From Pedobacter paludis (GTDB taxonomy: Bacteria; Bacteroidota; Bacteroidia; Sphingobacteriales; Sphingobacteriaceae), in NCBI RefSeq assembly GCF_003173575.1, contig NZ_QGNY01000003.1, forward strand, positions 434,001 to 498,000: 64,000 bases of DNA, written 5' to 3'. Below, piece after piece: positions 54,478 through 63,907 of the stretch (its first letter is position 1; each line of letters starts with the position of its first letter). A program made the position numbers and the translations under genes. Under the pieces are notes generated by a model. The model was not told where the DNA came from and ran no database searches. It saw only the letters and a list, made by a program, of their open reading frames with translations.

Positions 54478-55617
54478 ATGAAGAGATTTGTCTTAATTTT
54501 CATTTTATTTTTTTCTATTAATGGTTTCGCACAAGATTCTACCTATACCAGAAAAATAATAAATGTTTTAACCTCCAAAAATTTTTGGGGAAGAGGCTAC
54601 ACTAAAAATGGAATGGAGAAGGCCGCAGATTATATTTTTGCTGAATATAAAAAGCTGGGCTTAATTCCTTTCTCTACAGATTACAAACAGCACTTTAGTT
54701 TTCCTGTCAATACGTTCCCAGGCAAAATGATGGTTGAGGTAAATGGCAGAAAACTTATTCCTGGAAAAGATTTTATTGTTGATAATGAAAGTGCAGGATT
54801 AAAAATAAGTTCGAATCTGGAAAAAATTGATAGCCTTAATTTTCAGGGCAATTCAAATTTAAAGGTTGTTTTAAAAGATAAACTCACTTGGTCTGTAGCT
54901 ACAGAAGTTGCAGATTATACAACTGTTCAGGTTAATAGAAAAAATTTTACCGAAACACCCAAAAGTATAAATGCAGAAATCGAAAACAAATTTGTGCCGA
55001 ATTTCGATGCTTCGAATATTTGCGGATTTGTAAAAGGAACCAAATATCCAGATTCGATTTTAATTATTACCGCACATTACGATCATTTGGGTGGAATGGG
55101 TGCTGAAACCTATTTCCCTGGCGCAAATGATAACGCTGCAGGTGTAGCAACCTTATTAAGCCTGGCCAAATATTACGCCAACAAGCCACAACCCTATTCT
55201 ATCGGCTTTATCTGTTTTGCTGGAGAAGAAGCAGGGCTATTGGGTTCTAGATACTTTACAGAGCACCCGCTAGTTGCCTTAAACAAAATTAAATTCTTAA
55301 TTAATTTAGATTTGGTTGGCACTGGAGAAAGTGGAATAACCGTTGTAAATGCAAGTGTTTACCCTAAAGCTTTCGCGATTTTAAATAAAATAAACAACGA
55401 GCATAAGTATATTTCCAAGATTAATTCTCGTGGTAAAGCAGCCAACAGCGATCATTATTTCTTTACCGAAAAAGATGTTCCGGCATTTTTTATATATACG
55501 CAAGGTGGTCCAACTGCCTATCACGATGTATTTGATCGGCCTGAAACTTTGCCTCTTACAGAATACAATGATCTGTTTAAATTGATTATTGATTTTAATA
55601 AAAAATTAATGGAGTAG
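54478..55617 (+). CDS. M28 family zinc peptidase, exported
   Basis: The 379-residue protein has a signal peptide (INGFAQDS) and M28 motifs TAHYDHLGG, PGANDNAAGVA, FAGEEAGLLGS and INLDLVG. It is smaller than the M28 enzyme at 7726 and lacks that protein's protease-associated insert. It probably trims peptides in the periplasm. Confidence 0.88.
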   Translation: MKRFVLIFILFFSINGFAQDSTYTRKIINVLTSKNFWGRGYTKNGMEKAADYIFAEYKKLGLIPFSTDYKQHFSFPVNTFPGKMMVEVNGRKLIPGKDFIVDNESAGLKISSNLEKIDSLNFQGNSNLKVVLKDKLTWSVATEVADYTTVQVNRKNFTETPKSINAEIENKFVPNFDASNICGFVKGTKYPDSILIITAHYDHLGGMGAETYFPGANDNAAGVATLLSLAKYYANKPQPYSIGFICFAGEEAGLLGSRYFTEHPLVALNKIKFLINLDLVGTGESGITVVNASVYPKAFAILNKINNEHKYISKINSRGKAANSDHYFFTEKDVPAFFIYTQGGPTAYHDVFDRPETLPLTEYNDLFKLIIDFNKKLME

Positions 55618-55796
55618 CCTAGGTTTTTAGGACGAAAGCCTTAAAACAGAATCTAAAGCCTGCATTTGAAATGACCAACACCATATTTCTTAATCCATTT
55701 ATTGGGATAATATTTTAAGCCATTGGGATAATTAAATTTATCACCCATGTCTGTATAACCATCTTTGAATCAACAAAAACGAAAACAAGATTCATT

Positions 55797-56873
55797 ATGA
55801 AAACTATACAAAAAATCAGCCTAGCCTTATTAATTTTATTCAGTATCGCAATAAAATCAAATGCTCAGAATCAAATCGAAATTGTAGTTGTTGGCTCGAG
55901 TCACGACAATTCTAATTCTACTCAAAATTTTCAAGCTATTATTGATAAACTGGAAAACTTTAAACCCGATATGGTTTTTGGCGAATATTTACCAGAAACC
56001 GATTATGCTAAATTAGAAGATAATCATTGGGCAAAAAAGGCATTTAAAAAGGGACATGATTATTTAGAGAAATTAAATTCTGAAGCTGTCAAAAATCCTT
56101 TATTACAGATCAAAAGAGATAAAAACGCTTTAGCATCTTTTGATTATTATCATAAAACCAGAATGGATTTGGCAGTAAACTATGCTAAAATCTGGGATAG
56201 AGGAAACGCAGAATATCAGATTTTTCTTTTAGAAAATTATATGAAAAGCAAGTTTGGCAAAGAAGAAACTGCAAAATACAATCAAATGTTCGGGAGTGTC
56301 GATTCACTAAAAAAAGCTGGATTATATCGTCCAGGAACCGAATACAGTAAAATTTATTTCCCTTTAATCTATCAATTAAAACAAGATCAAATTTACAAGA
56401 TGGACTGCCAGACCTATGATAAACCTTGGGGACAGGCATGGGGAAAAATGGATTCGTTATATAAAATTATGCTGGCAAAAGCCAAGGCAGATTCTACCTC
56501 GGATGAAGCGAAAACCGTTAAAGCGATAGATTTATATTGGAATTTTACGCCAGAAGAAGCAAAAACATTTAATGCCGATCCCTACGCTGGCATGAATTCT
56601 AAAAAATATGGAGAACTTGATGAAGCATGGAATTTGTATGGAGGCCGTCATTTTTATGGATACCCTGGTTTCCCTACAGATGCATTAAAAGAAATGGTTG
56701 CGCAATGGGTTTTAAGAAATGAAGGAATGTGCAAAAACATAATAGATCAGGCCAAAGCAAAAGATGCGAAAAGAATTGTTGTAGGTGTTGGTGCATCACA
56801 CAGAATTTGGATGGAAGAAATCTTGGCCAAAAATCCAAACGTTAAAATCATCAATTACAATAATTTACATTAA
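55797..56873 (+). CDS. DUF5694 family exported protein
   Basis: The 358-residue protein has a signal peptide (AIKSNAQNQ), an early VVGSSHDNSNS and a late GVGASHRIWMEE. This pair of Gly/His motifs recalls the TraB/GumN-like DUF5694 family, some relatives of which are proteases (TIKI), but activity here is untested. It stands alone, with a terminator at 56879. Confidence 0.75.
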   Translation: MKTIQKISLALLILFSIAIKSNAQNQIEIVVVGSSHDNSNSTQNFQAIIDKLENFKPDMVFGEYLPETDYAKLEDNHWAKKAFKKGHDYLEKLNSEAVKNPLLQIKRDKNALASFDYYHKTRMDLAVNYAKIWDRGNAEYQIFLLENYMKSKFGKEETAKYNQMFGSVDSLKKAGLYRPGTEYSKIYFPLIYQLKQDQIYKMDCQTYDKPWGQAWGKMDSLYKIMLAKAKADSTSDEAKTVKAIDLYWNFTPEEAKTFNADPYAGMNSKKYGELDEAWNLYGGRHFYGYPGFPTDALKEMVAQWVLRNEGMCKNIIDQAKAKDAKRIVVGVGASHRIWMEEILAKNPNVKIINYNNLH

Positions 56874-56878
56874 ATAAA

Positions 56879-56916
56879 AAAGAGAGAAGCCCTTAATAAA
56901 GCTTCTCTCTTTTTTG
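56879..56916. terminator. Bidirectional terminator between DUF5694 and methyltransferase genes
   Basis: AGAGAGAAGC/GCTTCTCTCT (10 bp) with T on one side and A on the other, serving both convergent genes. Confidence 0.85.
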
Positions 56917-56924
56917 AAATTTTG

Positions 56925-57611
56925 TTATGTCTTTTGAGTCAATCTAACTAAATATTGGTCTTCGCCATCATCAAAAATAAGTTCGCAATTCCACCCAGTT
57001 TCTTCTGCTATGGCTTTAATTGTTTCTTCATCTATATAAATCCAGTTAAACCAATTTCCTTTTTCACCTTTATACTCATATTGGTATGAAACCTCGCCAT
57101 AATATTGATTCTGAGGTTTTGGTAAATCTTCATATAGATAGGATATATCGGATGAATCGAAAATTACCTGTCCGCTTGGAGTTAACAAATCTTTTATTTT
57201 AATCAAAAAATCTTTAAAGCCAGGCAATGTGCCAGTTAAACCAATTCCATTCATTAACATAATAATGGTATCGAATTTTTCCTTATAAGTATATATATCC
57301 TGTACATGGGCTTTTTTTACGCCGCGATCCTTCATAATGTTTACCGCAGCTTCCGATATATCTATCGCCGTAACATCAATATTAAAAGCCTGTAGAAGTA
57401 AAGCATGGCTACCAACGCCTGCACCAATATCTAAAACTTTTCCTTCACACATGTGTAAAGCCTGAAGTTCCAGCACGGGCATATCTTCATCATCACGAAA
57501 GAAAAATTCTAAAGGCATTTCTTCCGGTTCGCCGTAAGAATTATGCAGCCAAAGCACATCGGCTTCGCCAGTTCTATAAATATCAGTAAGCGCTTTCCCA
57601 AAAACGTCCAT
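56925..57611 (-). CDS. Class I SAM-dependent methyltransferase
   Basis: From the ATG at 57611 the protein is about 228 residues with the SAM-binding motif VLDIGAGVGSHALLL and a following acidic VTAIDIS. An in-frame start at 57677 would add a hydrophobic stretch that looks like read-through of upstream sequence. The substrate is unknown. It lies just after the beta-CASP hydrolase gene on the same strand. Confidence 0.82.
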   Translation of the reverse strand: MDVFGKALTDIYRTGEADVLWLHNSYGEPEEMPLEFFFRDDEDMPVLELQALHMCEGKVLDIGAGVGSHALLLQAFNIDVTAIDISEAAVNIMKDRGVKKAHVQDIYTYKEKFDTIIMLMNGIGLTGTLPGFKDFLIKIKDLLTPSGQVIFDSSDISYLYEDLPKPQNQYYGEVSYQYEYKGEKGNWFNWIYIDEETIKAIAEETGWNCELIFDDGEDQYLVRLTQKT

Positions 57612-57700
57612 AGCTACAAAGATAGAGAGAAAGCTGAAAGCCCAAAGCAAAATACCAATGGCAAACACTAAACTCAAAGTTAAACACCCAAAATAAGCTA

Positions 57701-59143
57701 TTAGACCATTACTGTTTGCGCTCCTTCGCCTTCGAAAAGGGCAGAATTGAGGCTATACTCTTGGTGATATTCTGGAATAGCAACATGTTTAAACCCATGT
57801 TCTTTTAATGTTGTTGCAAAATGTTGCTGCACTTCATACTCTCCATGAACCAAAAATAACTGTTTAACTTTTTCTGGATTTTGACAGGATAAAAATTTAA
57901 GTAGATCTTCGTAATCGCCATGCGCACTCATAGATTTTATAGATCTCACTTCAGCTTTCACATCATACTCATCTCTAAAAATTTCTACAACTTTTTGCCC
58001 GGCCATTAATCTTCCACCAAGTGAATTTGGCTCGCAATAACCAACCATTAGAATTGTATTTTTTTGATTGCTAATGTTGTTCCTAATGTGATGTTTTACT
58101 CTTCCCGCCTCAGCCATTCCCGAAGCAGAAATAATTACACAGGGTCTAGGGTCATCGTTTAATGCCTTAGATTCTTCTACACTTTCTATAAAGCGCAAAC
58201 CCGTAAATGCAAAAACATCGTGATCAATTTTTAGAGTTTCTTTAACTCCGTTATTATATACCTCTGGATGATTTTTTAAAATTTCGGTGGCTTTTGATGA
58301 TAAGGGACTATCAACATAATATGGTACATCGGGCAATTTGCCCTTAAGCTCCAATCCGTTTAAAGCATACAACAATTCTTGAGTTCTGCCTACGCTAAAA
58401 GCCGGAATAATAACCTTACCTTTTTTAATATTGCAGGTGTTGCTAATAATTTCCAACAGCATGTCTTCAATCGGATCAAGATCTTTATGAAGGGAATCGC
58501 CATAAGTAGATTCCATTAAAATATAATCTGCCTGGTCAAATTGCTGTGGACTTTTCAGCAACAAATCTCCATATCGCCCAACATCACCACTAAAGGTAAT
58601 TCGCGTGGGCTGATCATCTTCGGTAATGGTTAAATGAACTGCAGCACTTCCTAAAATGTGGCCAGCATCAGTAAATTTTAACCTGATATTGGGTTCGATT
58701 TCGAAATCTTCCTCATACTCTACAATTTTCATCTGGCCAACAGTTTGCGTAACATCTTCGTCTGTGTACAGCGGTTCTTCTTTTTCTTCCCCATTGCGTA
58801 AATGGCGATTAGAAAATTCTGCATCCTGCATCTGAATTTTAGCAGAATCCATCATTAAGATGCGAGCCAAATCCATAGTAGCCGACGTACAGAAAATTTT
58901 CCCCTTAAAGCCTTCTGCAACCAAACGGGGCAATAAACCGCAATGATCTATATGTGCATGTGATAATATGAGATACGTAACTTTTTCTGGGCTGAAGCCA
59001 AAATAACCGTTTAACTTGTCGGTAACATGCCCCATGCCTTGAAAAAGGCCGCAATCTAATAATATTTGGGTGTTGTTTTTTAATGTGATGAGGTGCTTGC
59101 TGCCTGTAACTGTACGGGCTGCACCGTGAAAAGCAATTTTCAT
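57701..59143 (-). CDS. Beta-CASP metallo-beta-lactamase RNA hydrolase-like protein
   Basis: The 480-residue protein has the HxHxDH metal motif in LSHAHIDHCGLLPRL, a distal GDVGRYG, and beta-CASP signs (ESTYGDSLH, SASGMAEAGRVKHHI). Family members are ribonucleases or RNA-processing exonucleases, but it is shorter than RNase J and lacks its C-terminal domain. A role in RNA maturation is inferred. Confidence 0.87.
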   Translation of the reverse strand: MKIAFHGAARTVTGSKHLITLKNNTQILLDCGLFQGMGHVTDKLNGYFGFSPEKVTYLILSHAHIDHCGLLPRLVAEGFKGKIFCTSATMDLARILMMDSAKIQMQDAEFSNRHLRNGEEKEEPLYTDEDVTQTVGQMKIVEYEEDFEIEPNIRLKFTDAGHILGSAAVHLTITEDDQPTRITFSGDVGRYGDLLLKSPQQFDQADYILMESTYGDSLHKDLDPIEDMLLEIISNTCNIKKGKVIIPAFSVGRTQELLYALNGLELKGKLPDVPYYVDSPLSSKATEILKNHPEVYNNGVKETLKIDHDVFAFTGLRFIESVEESKALNDDPRPCVIISASGMAEAGRVKHHIRNNISNQKNTILMVGYCEPNSLGGRLMAGQKVVEIFRDEYDVKAEVRSIKSMSAHGDYEDLLKFLSCQNPEKVKQLFLVHGEYEVQQHFATTLKEHGFKHVAIPEYHQEYSLNSALFEGEGAQTVMV

Positions 59144-59169
59144 TTGTGATGGTTAGAAGTTATTAGAAT

Positions 59170-59195
59170 AAAAATGCCGGATATTTCCGGCATTT
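59170..59195 (-). terminator. Terminator of the YtxH-like gene
   Basis: Perfect stem AAATGCCGGA/TCCGGCATTT around TATT, with T-rich sequence after it on the minus strand. Confidence 0.8.
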
Positions 59196-59203
59196 CCTAT
59201 TCT

Positions 59204-59431
59204 TTAAGCATTAATATCTGCTATTTTATCTTTAACCTTATCCGCTACGCTAGAGGCTTTATCTGCCAAGCCAGCCAGTTTATCTTTCGATGAATCTAGC
59301 AAATCAGCAAGAAAATCTGATAATTTACCTTTAAGATCGCTGGTAGAATCTGATGATAATGCCAATGCGATTGTTGCTCCTAGTGCTGCTCCGGCTAATA
59401 CGCCTACTATAATTTTTGTTTCTTTCTTCAT
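59204..59431 (-). CDS. YtxH-like small membrane protein
   Basis: A 75-residue protein with an N-terminal transmembrane helix (IIVGVLAGAALGATIALAL) and an amphipathic Asp/Lys/Ala-rich tail (LADKASSVADKVKDKI), as in YtxH-like general stress proteins. The function of this family is not established. Confidence 0.75.
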   Translation of the reverse strand: MKKETKIIVGVLAGAALGATIALALSSDSTSDLKGKLSDFLADLLDSSKDKLAGLADKASSVADKVKDKIADINA

Positions 59432-59509
59432 GATCTTGATCTTTAGTTAATAAACATATTTAAACTAATGGTGTTTTACTTTTTTTTATCTTACAAAAAC
59501 CAATCCACA

Positions 59510-60133
59510 ATGAAGCACACATTTTTTATTGATTTAGACAATACCATTTATTTTACAAAACCCAACGAAGCGCAATTAATGAATGGTATTTACAGTCTAC
59601 TCGATAAGTTGGACTTAGGAATTGCGGAAGAGGAGAAAGAACTCGCCAAAAAAGAAATGTTAAGAACACCTTTTCAAAAGGTGGCCAAAAAATATAGATT
59701 TAAACCAGAAGCTACAGAACAAGCCATAGCCTATTTAAGCAATAGGTCTGTTACTGCGCCATTAATTCCAAGCGAAGATTATCATTATATTAAAAACTTA
59801 AAAGGCAGAAAATTTATTGTTACAGCCGGCTTTCCAAAACAACAAAACTCAAAAGTAGCCATGTTGGGCATAGCCGAAGATTTTGAAGAAGTTTTTGTAG
59901 TAGATGCAGGATCATCAAACAAAAAGGAAGCATTTTTATATTTAATTGAAAAATATAAGTTGAGTAAGGAAGAAATTTTGATAATTGGCGATGATGCTGA
60001 TTCAGAAATTAAATTCGGGCTAGAATTGGGAATCGAAACATTTCTTTTAGATCCGGAAAATTTACACCCTAATGCCGAAAGCACCTATAAAGGAATAGAT
60101 TTAAGTAATTTACCAAGCGCAGCCGGGGAATAA
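59510..60133 (+). CDS. HAD-family phosphatase (pyrimidine 5'-nucleotidase type)
   Basis: The 207-residue protein starts MKHTFFIDLDNTIYFT, with the HAD nucleophile motif DxDxT, and has a later GDDADSEIKFG (motif IV acidic pair). It resembles YjjG-like nucleotidases. The ATG at 59510 is chosen; an upstream in-frame Met would add a hydrophobic tract not seen in the family. Confidence 0.82.
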   Translation: MKHTFFIDLDNTIYFTKPNEAQLMNGIYSLLDKLDLGIAEEEKELAKKEMLRTPFQKVAKKYRFKPEATEQAIAYLSNRSVTAPLIPSEDYHYIKNLKGRKFIVTAGFPKQQNSKVAMLGIAEDFEEVFVVDAGSSNKKEAFLYLIEKYKLSKEEILIIGDDADSEIKFGLELGIETFLLDPENLHPNAESTYKGIDLSNLPSAAGE

Positions 60134-60150
60134 TGGGGAATAAAAAATAA

Positions 60151-60180
60151 AAGTCCCGATTTTCATCGGGACTTTTCAAT
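60151..60180. terminator. Terminator between convergent HAD and DUF6600 genes
   Basis: AAGTCCCGAT/ATCGGGACTT (10 bp) flanked by T runs. Its CATCGGG arms resemble those at 9379 and 10090. Confidence 0.82.
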
Positions 60181-61857
60181 CTATCCTCTACCACCTCTTG
60201 ATGGTCTTCCTTCAGAGCCGCTTCTTTCGCCTCCACGATTTTGTTGCTGTTGTTGTGGTGCTTCAACTCTTCGTTGTTCTGTACGTTGTTGTTGCTGCTG
60301 TTGTTGCTGAGCTCTTTGTTGTTGAACTTGTGCTTCACGCTGCTGTGCTTGTTGTGCACGTTGCTGTTCTACCTGCTGACTGCGTTGTTGTTGCGCTTGA
60401 GCATCACGTTGAGCTCTTTGTTGTTCCATCTGCGCAGAACGTTGTTGTGCCTGTTGTGCACGTTGCTGATCTGCTTGCTGACCTCGTTGTTGCTGAGCCT
60501 GCGCATCGCGTTGAGCTCTTTGTTGTTCCATCTGCGCAGAACGTTGTTGTGCCTGTTGTGCACGTTGCTGATCTGCTTGCTGACCTCGTTGTTGCTGTAT
60601 TTGAGCATCTCTTTGCGCTCTTTGTTGTTCCATTTGTGCAACACGTTGTTGATCTGCTTGTTGGCCACGTTGTTGTTGCGTTTGCACACCACGTTGAGCA
60701 CGTTGTTGATCCTGACCCATACGATCCTGTTGACCACCACGCTCTGCTCTTTGTTGCTGTGCTTGCTGGGCACGTTGCTGATCTTGATTTCTATCAACAT
60801 TAGCTTGACCATTGTTTTGGCCTATTCTATCGCCTCTACCGTTTGCATCTCTATTATAAACGCCACCTCTGGTATTTGGCTGATTATTATTATTGCCTCT
60901 ATTATCTACAGTCCCGTTATTACGCCCATCAGCTTGGCCAGTTCTATTATCGTTCCTGTTTCCAAATCTGTTATCGGTATTATTGTTTCCTCCACGGGTT
61001 GCATTATCGTTTCCTCGTCCGTTTCTAGCAAAACCAGCATTGCCTTGTTCAAATTTTCTTGGTGCTGCATTGCGATTATCTACCGCATTACGTTCTGGTC
61101 TTGGTCTGTAAATAGAAACCGCTCTACTGTCAATTCTACTTGCACCTGGTCTATTGCTTTGGTCGAATCTGTAAACCCTTACATCGCGATTGGTTGCGCG
61201 TCTAATGTCTTCCATTCTTGGTCCACCGTAATAACTTCTTCTGTTGTAAACATAAGTGTTGTTAATAATGGTTGTGTTGCGGATATAAACATTGTTACGG
61301 CCATAATCATACCTTGGGAAAGTATTAACATAGATACTTGCCTGAGGGATAAAGTTCCAGCAGAATTCTGGCACCGAGTAACGACGGCCGAAGCTTAAAT
61401 TAATGCTAATGCTTGGTGCCATTGGAGCCCAACCATAATAACCATCTCCACTTCTCCAGTCTACCCAGGCTGGTCCCCAATTGGTATCCGGTAACCAAAT
61501 CCATTGTCTGTAACTATTAATTACCCAACGGCCGTAGTGAAACGGCGCCCATCCCCAATCGTAGTTAGAAACCCAGGTATTACCATATTCCGTCATCGCC
61601 CAACGCCCGTTGGTATAATAAGGACGGAATTCGTTTTGATCTACATCGGGGCGCCAAACATAACCATACTGTGGATCTTGAATCCATGTACCATAAGGCG
61701 ATAGCTCATCATAAAAAGTTTGTAAAGAAACGTTTCCAGTGCTGTAACCATCATCCTGGTAACTGTCTTGGTAGTCTTGTGCCCTGACTAGGGTTGTGGT
61801 TCCGGCAAGGAGACTAAAAAGCCCCAGCACAATAGCCGTAAATTTCAGTGTTTTCAT
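60181..61857 (-). CDS. DUF6600 protein with a long Gln/Arg-rich repeat tail
   Basis: From the ATG at 61857 the exported protein (signal peptide ending VRAQ) is about 558 residues. Residues about 35-165 carry the Trp/Tyr-rich DUF6600 repeats (PYGTWI, WAMTEYGNTW, WGWAPFHYGRW). The C-terminal third is made of Gln, Arg and Ala with tandem 34-residue units encoded by 102-bp repeats near 60400-60700, then a Gly/Arg-rich end. The tail is likely disordered and cationic. The family role is unknown. Confidence 0.8.
   Translation of the reverse strand: MKTLKFTAIVLGLFSLLAGTTTLVRAQDYQDSYQDDGYSTGNVSLQTFYDELSPYGTWIQDPQYGYVWRPDVDQNEFRPYYTNGRWAMTEYGNTWVSNYDWGWAPFHYGRWVINSYRQWIWLPDTNWGPAWVDWRSGDGYYGWAPMAPSISINLSFGRRYSVPEFCWNFIPQASIYVNTFPRYDYGRNNVYIRNTTIINNTYVYNRRSYYGGPRMEDIRRATNRDVRVYRFDQSNRPGASRIDSRAVSIYRPRPERNAVDNRNAAPRKFEQGNAGFARNGRGNDNATRGGNNNTDNRFGNRNDNRTGQADGRNNGTVDNRGNNNNQPNTRGGVYNRDANGRGDRIGQNNGQANVDRNQDQQRAQQAQQQRAERGGQQDRMGQDQQRAQRGVQTQQQRGQQADQQRVAQMEQQRAQRDAQIQQQRGQQADQQRAQQAQQRSAQMEQQRAQRDAQAQQQRGQQADQQRAQQAQQRSAQMEQQRAQRDAQAQQQRSQQVEQQRAQQAQQREAQVQQQRAQQQQQQQQRTEQRRVEAPQQQQQNRGGERSGSEGRPSRGGRG
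60400..60705 (-). repeat. 102-bp tandem repeats in the DUF6600 tail
   Basis: The GAGCTC/GCGCTC site and neighbouring sequence recur at 60411, 60513 and 60615, a period of 102 bases (34 codons). The first two units are nearly identical; the third diverges and then breaks down. Confidence 0.8.
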
Positions 61858-62123
61858 TTGTGTGTTTATTTTAATAACCTGATTTGTGTGTATCAATTAG
61901 AGAACCAAAATTATCCAAGGTTTAATATGCTTGCATAGTTTTTCTCATTTATGCCAAATATTGCTTCAAATGGCATATTTAACTATTATTTAACGTTTTA
62001 AGTAGGATATAATTGTGCAGAAAATGAGTCAACTGGAAATAAAATTTGCTACACAAGTGTTTACAAAAAAGATAATATCGTACTTCCATCAAACTTTAGA
62101 ACTTAAATTCTATTTATTGTAAG

Positions 62124-62131
62124 TATTTTTG
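62124..62131 (+). promoter_or_regulatory. Candidate -7 element at the RsmI-like start
   Basis: TATTTTTG matches TAnnTTTG and is followed by CAAC and the ATG at 62136, so a transcript starting about here would be leaderless. No clear -33 element was seen. Confidence 0.45.
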
Positions 62132-62135
62132 CAAC

Positions 62136-62837
62136 ATGCAGAACGGCACTTTATATTTAATTCCTGTTCCTCTTGCTGAAGAGGTAGCACACAAAACTTT
62201 TACACCGTATTTGGTTGATACCATTAACCAGATTGATACTTATATTGTAGAAAATAGTAAAACAGCTCGTCGGTTTTTAAAAGAGGCAGGTTTAAAAACG
62301 CCTCAAAAAGATTTAATTGTTCATGATTATGGCAAACATAATCGTACAGACTTGGGTCAGTTTTTTGTTGAACTTTTAGCAGGGAAAGATGTTGGTTTAA
62401 TGAGCGAAGCCGGTTGTCCGGGCATTGCAGATCCAGGGGCAGATATTGTTGCCGAAGCGCATAAAAGAGGAATTAAGGTGGTACCATTGGTGGGTCCGAG
62501 TTCTATTTTGTTGGCACTTATGGCATCAGGCTTTAACGGTCAAAGTTTTGCATTTTGGGGTTATTTGCCCATTGATAAAGAACAACGAACCAAAAGGATT
62601 AAAGACTTAGATTTATCGGCCAGTCGTTATAAACAAACTCAAATTTTTATTGAAACACCTTTTCGCAACAACCAAATGCTCGAAGAAATTTTGAAAAGTT
62701 GCAAGCCAAGTTCTCAGCTTTGTATTGCAAGTAACCTAACGGGCGAAGATGAATTTATTAAAACCCAAACCATTTATTTATGGCGCAAGGAAACGATAGA
62801 TCTGCATAAAAAGCCAACAATATTTTTGTTGTATTAA
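62136..62837 (+). CDS. RsmI-like SAM-dependent methyltransferase (tetrapyrrole methylase fold)
   Basis: The 233-residue protein begins with the RsmI-type LYLIPVPLAE and has SEAGCPGIADPGADIV and PLVGPSSILLALMASGF, typical of the tetrapyrrole-methylase/RsmI fold. RsmI methylates 16S rRNA at C1402; this shorter Bacteroidota relative may or may not do the same. Convergent with nadD, with a shared terminator. Confidence 0.85.
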   Translation: MQNGTLYLIPVPLAEEVAHKTFTPYLVDTINQIDTYIVENSKTARRFLKEAGLKTPQKDLIVHDYGKHNRTDLGQFFVELLAGKDVGLMSEAGCPGIADPGADIVAEAHKRGIKVVPLVGPSSILLALMASGFNGQSFAFWGYLPIDKEQRTKRIKDLDLSASRYKQTQIFIETPFRNNQMLEEILKSCKPSSQLCIASNLTGEDEFIKTQTIYLWRKETIDLHKKPTIFLLY

Positions 62838-62911
62838 GTAAAAGGATTACAAATCCTTACCTCAGAAGACGGGATTACAAACCCCGACTAACATATGCGT
62901 ACAACTAGCTG

Positions 62912-62943
62912 AAACCTCGCAGGTTTTAAAAACCTGCGAGGTT
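62912..62943. terminator. Bidirectional terminator between the RsmI-like and nadD genes
   Basis: AAACCTCGCAGGTTTT and its complement form a near-perfect palindrome, the same hairpin as at 21565. It ends both convergent genes. Confidence 0.8.
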
Positions 62944-62947
62944 TATA

Positions 62948-63520
62948 TTATCTATACATTCCTTTTCCTTCAATAAAATCAATTACTTTGTCTGGCAAAA
63001 AGAACTGAATGTTTTTATTCTTCTTAATTGCCTTGCGGATAAAAGTTGAAGAAATTTCCATTAAAGGCGTTTTGGTAAAGGTAATTGATGGATGGTTTTC
63101 CCATTCTGAAACATTGGCCTCTGGACGGGGATAAACGTAAATCTGATAATTTTTCAGAAGCACTTCATAGTTCTTCCATTTTTTAAAAGAAACCAAATTA
63201 TCTGCGCCCATAATCAACACGAATTCTTTTTCAGGATATTTTTCGTGCAAATAAGTTAATGTATCAATGGTGTAAGATGGCTGAGGCAACGCAAATTCGA
63301 TATCGCTAACCCGAATGTGTTCGGCATTTTCGGTAGCCAACTTGGCCATTTCCAATCGATCGTACATATTGGTTAATCCGCTTTTATCCTTTAAGGGATT
63401 GTGGGGAGAAACCACCAGCCAAACTTCGTCAAGTTCGGTATGGTTTGCCATATAATTGGCAATAATTAAATGCCCGGTGTGGATGGGATTATATGAGCCG
63501 AAGAAGAGTCCAGTTTTCAT
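62948..63520 (-). CDS. nadD: Nicotinate-nucleotide adenylyltransferase
   Basis: The 190-residue protein has the nucleotidyltransferase motif GSYNPIHTGHL near its start and ISSTFIRKAI near its end. It forms deamido-NAD from nicotinate mononucleotide and ATP. It follows the VapC-like gene by 3 bases on the same strand. Confidence 0.94.
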   Translation of the reverse strand: MKTGLFFGSYNPIHTGHLIIANYMANHTELDEVWLVVSPHNPLKDKSGLTNMYDRLEMAKLATENAEHIRVSDIEFALPQPSYTIDTLTYLHEKYPEKEFVLIMGADNLVSFKKWKNYEVLLKNYQIYVYPRPEANVSEWENHPSITFTKTPLMEISSTFIRKAIKKNKNIQFFLPDKVIDFIEGKGMYR

Positions 63521-63523
63521 AAT

Positions 63524-63907
63524 TTACCAGAATATTTTAGCTTCATATAAAGAGAAGTTCTGATCTTTAGTTAGTATTATTAATTCTTCAGAAATACCTT
63601 GAGCAATAATTATCCTATCAAAAGGATCGCGATGATGAAGCTCTAAATTATTAAGTGAGAGAATGTGCTCGAATGTAATTGGTAAAATTTCAATTTGATT
63701 TTCGGTAAGGAAATCTTCAATTTTATCGAAACCCGAAATAAGCGCTAACTTATTTAGCTCAATCTTTATTGCAATTTCCCATATGCTAGCAATACTTAGG
63801 AAACATTGATTATCTAAATTTTTGATCTTAGCGATAACTTCCTTTGGTAAGGTAGAATCGCCATTAATAAACCAAATAAATGTATGCGTATCTAATAAAA
63901 AGGGCAT
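63524..63907 (-). CDS. PIN-domain toxin, VapC-like (second copy)
   Basis: A 127-residue PIN protein with LLDTHTFIWF, SIWEIAIK and HHRDPFDRIIIAQGI, clearly related to the toxin at 9686. Its ATG shares one base with the antitoxin stop (TAATG). The nadD gene follows after 3 bases, so nadD may be read from this operon. Confidence 0.88.
   Translation of the reverse strand: MPFLLDTHTFIWFINGDSTLPKEVIAKIKNLDNQCFLSIASIWEIAIKIELNKLALISGFDKIEDFLTENQIEILPITFEHILSLNNLELHHRDPFDRIIIAQGISEELIILTKDQNFSLYEAKIFW

Noticed and set aside
60241-61398. Long plus-strand open frame opposite the DUF6600 gene
   Set aside because: It is Leu/Ser/Thr-rich antisense of the repetitive Gln/Arg codons, with no domain or start context; the DUF6600 frame explains the conserved motifs.
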